Assembly: GCA_964196325.1 (NCBI GenBank)
Contig: CAXMST010000003.1
Location: forward strand, 1 to 32,641
Direction of reading: 5' to 3'
Length of the DNA stretch: 32,641 bases
Source of the DNA: CAXMST01 sp964196325
GTDB taxonomy: Bacteria; Actinomycetota; Thermoleophilia; Solirubrobacterales; 70-9
Shown: positions 1-6,052 of the stretch, in pieces
How positions within the stretch are numbered: the stretch's first letter is position 1
Layout: each line of letters begins with the position of its first letter
Made by a program: the position numbers and the translations under genes
The notes under the pieces: model-generated
The model's input: only the letters and a program-made list of their open reading frames with translations
Database searches by the model: none
What the model was told of the DNA's origin: nothing

Positions 1-920
1 GCGAGGATGGCGAGGTAACCGTGTTCGGGCTGAACGAGATGATCGCCGGCTTGGACGGCTTCCTGCGCTCGTCGATCGGTGAGCACATCAGGGTCGAGCG
101 CAAGCTCGCGCCCGACCTGTGGCCGATCGCCGACGATCCCGCACGGATCGAGCAAGTTCTGATCAACCTCGCGGTCAACGCCCGCAACGCGATGCCGGAT
201 CGAGGCACCCTCACCTTCGAGACCGAGAACGTTGAGCTGACCGAGGCCGAGACCCTGGCCGAGCCCACGATCAAGCCGGGCCGTTTCGTGCGACTGGTGA
301 TCAGCGACACCGGCGTCGGAATGGACAGCGAGGTCGCTTCGCGGGCGTTCGAGCCGATGTTCACGACGAAGGGCTCGGGCGAGGGCACCGGCCTCGGGCT
401 GGCAACCGTGTAGACGATCATCAACCAGGAGGGCGGTGCGATCACCCTCAACTCCGAGCCGGGCGCGGGAACGAGTTTTGAGATCCATATCCCGGCCACC
501 GACCGCGGCCCGGTCAAGACGCCGGAGCCGACCCGGGCGGCGCCGGCGGGACGCGGGGAGTCGGTGCTGATCGCGGAGGACGATCCCGCCGTCCGGCGGG
601 TCTGCGAGCGGATCCTCGGCCGGGCCGGCTATGCGGTGGAATCCGCGGCGGGTGGAGCCGAGGCGCTGGAGACGATGGACCGGGGCGAGCAGCCCTACGA
701 CCTGCTCCTGACCGACGTGGTGATGACGGGGATGCGCGGCGATGATCTCGCCCACCGTGCGGTCGCGATGCAGCCCGGCCTCAACGTCCTGTTCATGTCC
801 GGCTACAGCGACGACTCGCCGCCGGACTCGCTCGGCCCGACCGGCGACGCCACGAGCTTCATCCGCAAGCCGTTCGACGCCGGCACGCTCCTGGAGCGGA
901 TCCCGGTGTTGCTCACCTAG
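1..920 (+). pseudogene. Hybrid sensor histidine kinase (HATPase + receiver), 5'-truncated by the window edge and interrupted by in-frame TAG
   Basis: The frame is open from base 3. It encodes the end of a PAS-type hybrid kinase: an N box (EQVLINLAVNARNAM, about 132-176), a G1 box (ISDTGVGMD, about 303-326) and the F/G2 boxes (FEPMFTTKGSGEGTGLGLATV region, 348-410). A TAG at 411-413 then interrupts, where the family normally has Tyr (GLGLATVYGIV...). The same frame continues as TIINQEGGAITLNSEPGAGTS and a linker into a complete receiver domain, with phospho-acceptor Asp in LLLTDVVM (codon 714-716) and Lys in FIRKPF, ending at 920. The dimerisation and sensor parts would lie upstream of the window. 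The part after the stop shows no other damage, so the lesion is recent, a sequencing error, or read through. A GTG at 564 could start a free-standing receiver of 118 aa. Confidence 0.85.
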
Positions 921-947
921 ATCGACGATGCTCCGGACCCCAGCAGC

Positions 948-953
948 TACCGT
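948..953 (+). promoter_or_regulatory. Putative -10 box (TACCGT) of a leaderless acyl-CoA dehydrogenase mRNA
   Basis: TACCGT lies exactly 7 nt before the ATG at 961, and no SD precedes that ATG. The same TANNNT-N7-ATG spacing recurs at other starts in the window. No -35 is recognisable. Confidence 0.45.
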
Positions 954-960
954 CCCGGCG

Positions 961-2139
961 ATGAACGTGATCCGCGACAGCGGCCGGCGATCGCTTCCGG
1001 CCCCCTTCGAGCAGGAGCACGAGGAGCTTCGCGCCAGCATCCGGCGTTGGGTTGAAGTGGAGGTCCTTCCCCACCAGGACGAATGGGAGCGGGCGCGTGA
1101 GTTCCCCCGCGAGATATTCGAGCGGGCCGGAGCGCTCGGCTTCCTCGGCCTCAAGTACCCGGAGTCGCTGGGCGGCCAGGGCGGCGACTACCTGCATGAC
1201 GCCGTTTGGGCCGAGGAGATCGCTGCCGCCGGGATTGCCGGCGGGGTAGGCGCCGGCCTTGGAGCGCACACCAGCATCGCGACGCCGCCGATCTGGAAGT
1301 TCGGCACGCCCGAGCAACATGAGCGCTTCCTGCGTCCGGCGATCGCCGGCAGGCTGATCGGGGCGCTGGGGATCACCGAGCCCGGTGCGGGATCGGACGT
1401 CGCCGGGATCCGCACCCACGCGAAACCGGTCGGCGACGGCTACCTGGTCAACGGCTCGAAGACCTTCATCACGAACGGGGTCCGCGCCGATTTCCTGGTC
1501 TGCGCGGTAAAGACCACCGAGGACGGCGGCCACGGTGGCATCAGCTTCCTGATCCTGGAGCGGGACATGGAGGGCTACGAGGTCACGGCAAAGCTGGAGA
1601 AGATGGGCTGGCACTCCTCCGACACTGCAGAGTTGGCCTTCAACGATGTCGCGGTGCCCGCCGAGAACCTGCTGGGCAAGGAGAACGAGGGCTTCTACCT
1701 GATCATGGCCAACTTCCAGTGGGAGCGGCTGATGATGGCTCTGGGGGCGCTGGGGAGCATCCGCTGGTGCCTGGAGCGCACGCGGCGCTACGTCGGCGAG
1801 CGGCGAGCGTTCGGCCGCCCGATCGGCAAGTTCGGGGCGGTTCGCCACAAGCTCGCCGAGGTAGCGGTCAAGCTCGAGGTGGGACAGGCGATGACCTACA
1901 ACGCGCTGCGGCTCTTCTACAGCGGCCAGGACGCGGTGCAGGAGGTGACGCTGGCGAAGCTGTTCACCCAGCGGGCCGCGGTCGAGGCTGCGGACGAGGC
2001 CGTGCAACTGCACGGCGGCTACGGTTACATGCGGGAGTATGAGGTGGAACGGGCGCTGCGCGATGCCCGCCTGGGCCCGATCGGCGGCGGCACCGACGAG
2101 GTGATGAAGGAGATCGTGGGCCGTGGACTCGGGCTCTAA
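961..2139 (+). CDS. Acyl-CoA dehydrogenase, long-chain/isovaleryl-type
   Basis: A 392-aa FAD flavoprotein expected to make trans-2-enoyl-CoA from acyl-CoA in fatty-acid or branched-chain degradation. Visible signatures are ITEPGAGSDVAG in the middle domain and the C-terminal block QLHGGYGYMREYEVER...GGTDEVMKEIVGR. In short- and medium-chain enzymes the catalytic base lies in YEGT near the C-terminus; here that site reads IGGGT. A Glu instead occurs at residue 255 in FQWERLMMA, the position used by long-chain and isovaleryl-CoA dehydrogenases. The ATG at 961 was chosen because the family N-terminus starts there and a TANNNT box sits 7 nt upstream; an in-frame ATG at 928 would add 11 residues. 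The 3' end overlaps the ATP-grasp gene. The family is certain, the substrate is not. Confidence 0.93.
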   Translation: MNVIRDSGRRSLPAPFEQEHEELRASIRRWVEVEVLPHQDEWERAREFPREIFERAGALGFLGLKYPESLGGQGGDYLHDAVWAEEIAAAGIAGGVGAGLGAHTSIATPPIWKFGTPEQHERFLRPAIAGRLIGALGITEPGAGSDVAGIRTHAKPVGDGYLVNGSKTFITNGVRADFLVCAVKTTEDGGHGGISFLILERDMEGYEVTAKLEKMGWHSSDTAELAFNDVAVPAENLLGKENEGFYLIMANFQWERLMMALGALGSIRWCLERTRRYVGERRAFGRPIGKFGAVRHKLAEVAVKLEVGQAMTYNALRLFYSGQDAVQEVTLAKLFTQRAAVEAADEAVQLHGGYGYMREYEVERALRDARLGPIGGGTDEVMKEIVGRGLGL

Positions 2140-3028
2140 CCAGCTGCCGCCATCGGGGCCGCACCGCCTGGGTATCGCGACCTGTGCCGAGCTCGCCGGG
2201 CTGGACGCCGAGGGGCAGCTGCTGCTGCAGCGCTGTCGCGATCAAGGTCTCGCGGCCGAGCCCGTCGTTTGGGACGACCCGGAAATCGACTGGGATCGCT
2301 TCGGGCGGGTCTTGCTCCGCTCGACCTGGGACTACCCCGAGAAGGCCGACGCATTCGCCGACTGGGTCGGCGAGCGCGGCGCCCAGCTGCTCAATCCCGC
2401 GCCCGTGGTCGCCTGGAACCTCTCGAAGCGGTACCTGAGCGTGCTCGCCGGCTGGGGGCTGCCGACCGTGCCGACGAGCTTCCTTGCACCGGCTGGGCGA
2501 GTCGACTTCGCTCCCCCCGACGATCGCCAGTTCGTGGTCAAGCCCGCGGTTTCGATCGGTTCCAAGGACACGGCCCGGTACCGCCCCGAGCAACGCGAGC
2601 GGGCCGCCGAGCACGTAGCCGAGCTGCTCGGCGCCGGCCGCGAGGTGATGGTCCAGCCCTACCTGGACTCGGTCGAGAGCTCCGCGGAGACGGCGATCGT
2701 GATGCTCGGCGGGAGCTTCTCGCACTCGATGCGCAAGGGACCGCTGCTCGAGCTCGACCAGGAGCTCGAGGCGGGCCTGTTCCGGGCGGAGCAGATAGCG
2801 CCGCGCGAGCCGGAGGCAGACGAGCTCGAGCTTGCGGAGAACGCCCTGGCAAAGCTGGGCGAGGAGGTTGGGCCGACGACCTACGCTCGGGTCGACCTGC
2901 TGCGTTCGGCCCGCGGCGAGCCGATGATCCTCGAGCTCGAGCTAATCGAGCCCTCGTTGTTCCTCGACTACGTCTCCGGCGCAGCCGAGCGGCTGGCCGT
3001 CCTGCTGGCCGCAGCCCTAGCGCGATGA
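2123..3028 (+). CDS. ATP-grasp ligase, DcsG-like (O-ureidoserine cyclo-ligase-type family)
   Basis: A 301-aa soluble protein with a weak N-terminal preATP-grasp region (RLGIATCAEL; VLLRSTWDYPEKADAF) and an ATP-grasp core. The core has FVVKPAVSIGSKDT (nucleotide-binding Lys), EVMVQPYLDSVESSAETAIV and a C-terminal metal-binding segment, ILELELIEPSLFL. The STWDYP and ELIEPSLF blocks are what I associate with the family that includes cycloserine-pathway DcsG; most members have no known substrate. Such enzymes activate a carboxylate as acyl phosphate and join it to an amine. The GTG at 2123 overlaps the dehydrogenase stop by 17 bp and has SD AAGGAG at 2107-2112, 10 nt upstream. The stop overlaps the GNAT start (ATGA), implying translational coupling. 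Substrate unknown. Confidence 0.8.
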   Translation: MDSGSNQLPPSGPHRLGIATCAELAGLDAEGQLLLQRCRDQGLAAEPVVWDDPEIDWDRFGRVLLRSTWDYPEKADAFADWVGERGAQLLNPAPVVAWNLSKRYLSVLAGWGLPTVPTSFLAPAGRVDFAPPDDRQFVVKPAVSIGSKDTARYRPEQRERAAEHVAELLGAGREVMVQPYLDSVESSAETAIVMLGGSFSHSMRKGPLLELDQELEAGLFRAEQIAPREPEADELELAENALAKLGEEVGPTTYARVDLLRSARGEPMILELELIEPSLFLDYVSGAAERLAVLLAAALAR

Positions 3029-3657
3029 CCGAGCGATCGTCAGCGGCGAACCCGGCCTTTGGTGAGGAACCCCGGGCCCTGCGCGAGCCGGAGATCGACC
3101 TCGCCGCGAGCACCGTCGCCGGAGCCTTTGCCTGGCATGAGCCCTGGGGCGAGTGGGCCCTGCCCCAGGTCTCAAGCCGCGAGGGGACGCTCCTGAGGCT
3201 GATCGCCGACGACCTTCGGGAGCGCTACCTGCCAAGCGGCGAGTGCTCAACGATCGCGGGCCTCTCGGTGACGCTGTGGGAGCCACCCGCAAACCACCCG
3301 AAGGGGGCCGTCTTCGCGGCTAGACGCAGCGAGGCGGAGTACGAGGCCTTCGGCCCCCAGGCCGAGGCGATGCGGGCCGGGGACGAGCTGATCAGCTCGC
3401 TGCGTCCAGCGGGCGAGCACTGGTACCTGGATACGTTCGCAACGGCACCCGAGGTGATCGGCCGGGGGCTCGGTGGGCGCTTGCTACGCCACGATCTGTC
3501 GATCCGTGACATGCGGAAAGAGAGCTGCGTGCTGGAGACCCACACACGTCGCAACGTCGCCTTCTACGAGCGGCACGGGTTCGAGCTGGTCGCGGAGGGG
3601 CAGCTACCCTGCAGCGGCCCGGACCTTTTCGTGATGACCCGCCCGCCGCGAAGCTGA
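3025..3657 (+). CDS. GNAT-family N-acetyltransferase
   Basis: A 210-aa protein with the acetyl-CoA binding loop VIGRGLGGRLLRHDL (R/Q-x-x-G-x-G/A pattern) preceded by a beta strand (WYLDTFATAPE), then the motif-B helix NVAFYERHGFELV. It would transfer an acyl group from acyl-CoA to an amine. The acceptor cannot be read from sequence; this type is often annotated as acting on small molecules. The ATG at 3025 sits in the ATGA overlap with the ATP-grasp stop, so the two are probably made from one mRNA in fixed ratio and may act on the same compound (inference). The N-terminal 25 residues are polar and poorly conserved in style. Confidence 0.85.
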   Translation: MTERSSAANPAFGEEPRALREPEIDLAASTVAGAFAWHEPWGEWALPQVSSREGTLLRLIADDLRERYLPSGECSTIAGLSVTLWEPPANHPKGAVFAARRSEAEYEAFGPQAEAMRAGDELISSLRPAGEHWYLDTFATAPEVIGRGLGGRLLRHDLSIRDMRKESCVLETHTRRNVAFYERHGFELVAEGQLPCSGPDLFVMTRPPRS

Positions 3658-3679
3658 CGCCGCCCATCGCGGCCTCATC

Positions 3680-3685
3680 TAGAGT
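3680..3685 (+). promoter_or_regulatory. Putative -10 box (TAGAGT) upstream of the SDR gene
   Basis: TAGAGT matches the TANNNT pattern seen before other genes here and would start transcription near 3693, leaving a leader of about 44 nt before the ATG at 3737. The -35 is unclear. Confidence 0.3.
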
Positions 3686-3736
3686 CCCCGCGGACTTGAG
3701 AACCCACGGGACCAAGAACGGAGCGAAGAGCTGAGA

Positions 3737-4567
3737 ATGGGACTTCTGGAGGGTAAGGCCGCAATCGTCACCGGATCGGCGCGTGGCATCGGTCGGGCGA
3801 CCGCCGAGCTGTTCGTGAGCGAAGGCGCAAAGGTGCTAATCAACGACATCGACGAGGAGGTCGCCAGACAGGCGGCGCGCGAGATCGACGGGGAGACCGC
3901 GGTGTTTGGCGGCGACTTGACCGAGACCGGCGCCTGCGACCGGCTGGTCGAGGCCGCGGTCGAAGCGTTCGGCGAGGTCGACTGCGTCGTCAACAACGCC
4001 GGCTACACCTGGGACGGGGTCGTCCACCAGATGAGCGACGAGCAGTTCCAGGCAATGCTCGACATCCACACGATCGTCCCCTTCCGGGTGATTCGCGCCC
4101 TGGCGCCGCACTGGCGCGAGGCCGCGAAGAAGGAGCGGGACGAAGAGCGGGAGGTGTTCCGCAAGATCGTCAACGTCTCCAGCGTGTCCGGGACGATGGG
4201 CAACGCCGGCCAGGCCAACTACTCATCGGCGAAAGCGGGAGTCACCGGACTGACCAAGACGATGGCCAAGGAGTGGGGCCAGTTCAAGATCAACGTCAAC
4301 GCCGTCGCCTTCGGCTTCGTCGAGACCCGGCTGACCCAGGCTCGCGAGAAGGGCGAGGAGCTGGAGACCAAGACCGGCGAGAAGACCCCGCTTGGGATCC
4401 CCGAGCAGATGCGGAACATGGCCTCGATGATGATCCCGCTCGGCCGTCCCGCGCAGCCCGAGGAGGCCGCCGGCCCGGTGCTGTTCCTCTGCTCCGAGCT
4501 CGGTAACTATGTGCACGGCCAGGTGCTCAACGTGACCGGCGGCCAGTTCACCGGGATGTACTCCTAG
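3737..4567 (+). CDS. Short-chain dehydrogenase/reductase, FabG-like
   Basis: A 276-aa classical SDR. The Rossmann glycine motif TGSARGIG is at residues 12-19, NNAG at 86-89, and the catalytic Ser (about 149) with YSSAK (Tyr162, Lys166) follows. The C-terminal VLNVTGGQ block is typical of 3-oxoacyl-ACP/CoA reductases, consistent with reducing a 3-ketoacyl thioester or oxidising a 3-hydroxyacyl-CoA with NAD(P)H/NAD(P). It is about 25 residues longer than typical FabG, partly from a charged insert (AAKKERDEEREVF, residues 129-141) before the catalytic strand. It follows the acyl-CoA dehydrogenase group on the same strand but probably has its own promoter. It converges on the minus-strand SDR with 17 bp between stops. 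Confidence 0.9.
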   Translation: MGLLEGKAAIVTGSARGIGRATAELFVSEGAKVLINDIDEEVARQAAREIDGETAVFGGDLTETGACDRLVEAAVEAFGEVDCVVNNAGYTWDGVVHQMSDEQFQAMLDIHTIVPFRVIRALAPHWREAAKKERDEEREVFRKIVNVSSVSGTMGNAGQANYSSAKAGVTGLTKTMAKEWGQFKINVNAVAFGFVETRLTQAREKGEELETKTGEKTPLGIPEQMRNMASMMIPLGRPAQPEEAAGPVLFLCSELGNYVHGQVLNVTGGQFTGMYS

Positions 4568-4584
4568 ACCACCCTCGAGCGCGC

Positions 4585-5436
4585 TCAGCCGGCCGGCCGG
4601 CGCTCCTCGGCGAGGGGCGCGCCGTCGCGCTGGCCGAGCTCGGGCGGCCAGCTCCCGAACCAATTGTCGCGGGCGCCGTCGACGGTGACCGTGGTCCCGC
4701 TGAAGAAATCGCCCGCGGGCGAGGCGAGATAGGTGATCAGCCAGGCGACCTCCTCGGGACGGCCGAGGCGCCCCAGCGGGATCGTCGAGGCGACGGTCTC
4801 GACCATCTCGCGCGGGTACTTGGTCATGAAGGTCTCGGTGCCGATCGGACCCGGGGCGACGGCGACGCAGTGGATCCCGTAGCGGGACCACTCGATCGAG
4901 AGCGTCCGCATCATGTTCTCCACCGCGGCCCTGGCCGCGCCGGAATGGACCATGCCTGGCATCCCGTTGTGAGGCGAGAGGGTGACGCTGATCACCCTGC
5001 CCGATTCCTGTGGGATGAAGGCCTTGGTCGCCGCCGCATGGGTCATGTTCCAGGTCCCCTGCACGTTCAGCTCGGTCACCGTGCGGAAGCCCTTGGCGCT
5101 GATCGTCTCCGCCGGCGCCAGGAACTGGCCGCCGGCGTTGTTGACCAGCAGGTCGAGATGCCCGTGCCGCTCGAGCAACCCATCGACCATCGCATCGACG
5201 GCCTCCTCCTCACGGATGTCGCAGACGACGCCCTCGGCCGCCCCTCCCGCGCCGATGATCATCTCCGCCGTCTCCTGCACCGGTTCGAGCCGGCGGCCGC
5301 AACCAACCACGGTGGCCCCCAGGCGGGCCAGCTCCATCGCCGTCTCACGTCCGATCCCACTACCGGCGCCGGAGAGCAGACAGACCTGTCCATCGAGCAG
5401 GCCGGGGGCAAAGATCTTCGAGCCGGGGGCGACCAC
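4585..5436 (-). CDS. SDR of the peroxisomal trans-2-enoyl-CoA reductase (PECR)/dienoyl-CoA reductase type
   Basis: A 283-aa SDR with the NADP-type glycine motif SGAGSGIG (residues 22-29), NNAG (99-102) and the late block VAPGPIGTETF. The usual catalytic YxxxK is absent. At that position (164-170) it reads HSGAARA, the sequence I recall for human PECR, so a 2-enoyl-CoA or 2,4-dienoyl-CoA reductase role is favoured over alcohol dehydrogenase. The start is GTG at 5436, only 10 nt after the marR stop on the same strand, so the two form an operon and the MarR protein probably controls this enzyme. The C-terminal 25 residues (SWPPELGQRDGAPLAEERR) are an unusual polar tail. Confidence 0.85.
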   Translation of the reverse strand: MVAPGSKIFAPGLLDGQVCLLSGAGSGIGRETAMELARLGATVVGCGRRLEPVQETAEMIIGAGGAAEGVVCDIREEEAVDAMVDGLLERHGHLDLLVNNAGGQFLAPAETISAKGFRTVTELNVQGTWNMTHAAATKAFIPQESGRVISVTLSPHNGMPGMVHSGAARAAVENMMRTLSIEWSRYGIHCVAVAPGPIGTETFMTKYPREMVETVASTIPLGRLGRPEEVAWLITYLASPAGDFFSGTTVTVDGARDNWFGSWPPELGQRDGAPLAEERRPAG

Positions 5437-5446
5437 GGCCCGGAAT

Positions 5447-5956
5447 CTAGTCGGAGCAGGCGGTCGCGGTCGAGAGCCCGCAGGCGTGGGCGGCGACGCG
5501 ACCCAGCAGCTCCCGTAGCGCGGTCTGCTCGACAGCGCTCAGCGGCGCCAGCAGCTCCCGCTCGGTCTCGGCCGCGATCCGGTCGGCGCGGCGCAGCATC
5601 TGGACCCCGGCCGCGGTGATCGCCACATACTGGCGGCGGCGATCGGCGGGGTCACGGCGTCGAACGATCAGCCCGGCTTCCTCCATCTCGTCGAGGACGC
5701 GGACGAGGTTGCTGGCGTGCAGGCGCAGTGTGGCCGCGAGGTCCGCCTGCGAGAGCGGCCCGGCGTCGCCGATCAGGTGCAGGACGCCGAACTGCTGGGC
5801 CCGCAGACCAAGCTCGCCGAGCGAGCAGGCGAGCGCACGGTTGGCGACCCGGGCCAGCCGCGTGAGCAGCAGGCCGCAGCCCTCGTCGTTGGACTGACTC
5901 TCGCCGGCGGGTTCGCCGACGGCGGGGGCGGGCTTGACGGTGACCTTGACGACCAT
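5447..5956 (-). CDS. MarR-family transcriptional regulator
   Basis: A 169-aa winged-helix DNA-binding protein, dimeric in the family. The recognition region QADLAATLRLHASNLVRVLDEMEEAGLI (about 70-97) is followed by the wing RRRDPADRRRQYVAITAAG (about 99-117), whose DxxDRR pattern is diagnostic. The first 27 residues are a polar extension. MarR proteins usually repress their own and divergent genes and respond to small ligands, including aromatic or acyl-CoA compounds. Here the gene precedes a PECR-type SDR by 10 nt and is divergent from lon. The ATG at 5956 has TAGGAT 7 nt upstream, fitting a leaderless transcript, although AGGA inside that box could also act as an SD. Confidence 0.92.
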   Translation of the reverse strand: MVVKVTVKPAPAVGEPAGESQSNDEGCGLLLTRLARVANRALACSLGELGLRAQQFGVLHLIGDAGPLSQADLAATLRLHASNLVRVLDEMEEAGLIVRRRDPADRRRQYVAITAAGVQMLRRADRIAAETERELLAPLSAVEQTALRELLGRVAAHACGLSTATACSD

Positions 5957-5963
5957 GCGAGCG

Positions 5964-5969
5964 ATCCTA
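5964..5969 (-). promoter_or_regulatory. Putative -10 box (TAGGAT) of marR
   Basis: Read on the minus strand, TAGGAT lies 7 nt before the marR ATG, the spacing expected when the mRNA begins at the start codon. Confidence 0.45.
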
Positions 5970-5978
5970 CCAGTTACC

Positions 5979-6005
5979 TATGAATGGATATGGTTATACT
6001 TCATA
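5979..6005 (+). promoter_or_regulatory. Candidate MarR operator: TATGAA-N15-TTCATA palindrome in the marR/lon divergent region
   Basis: Perfect 6-bp arms, TATGAA at 5979-5984 and TTCATA at 6000-6005, have their centres 21 bp apart (two helical turns). They sit in the only AT-rich stretch of the neighbourhood. The element contains the likely lon -10 (5995-6000) and covers the spacer/-35 region of marR. Binding by the adjacent MarR protein is inferred. Confidence 0.45.
5995..6000 (+). promoter_or_regulatory. Putative -10 box (TATACT) of lon
   Basis: TATACT differs from TATAAT at one position. It would start transcription near 6007, giving a leader of about 46 nt with a weak SD (GAAGG, 6037-6041) before the ATG at 6053. 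No good -35 is visible, which suits an activated or repressed promoter. Confidence 0.4.
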
Positions 6006-6052
6006 AGCATCACTGAAGATCGAAGACCACGGACACGAAGGTAGGCCCGCCA

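Noticed and set aside
913..2013. A 366-codon minus-strand frame over the acyl-CoA dehydrogenase
   Set aside because: Antisense shadow; no recognisable domain.
961..4567. A complete beta-oxidation operon
   Set aside because: Acyl-CoA dehydrogenase and an SDR are present, but there is no hydratase, thiolase or acyl-CoA ligase in the run, and the intervening ATP-grasp and GNAT genes do not belong to that pathway.
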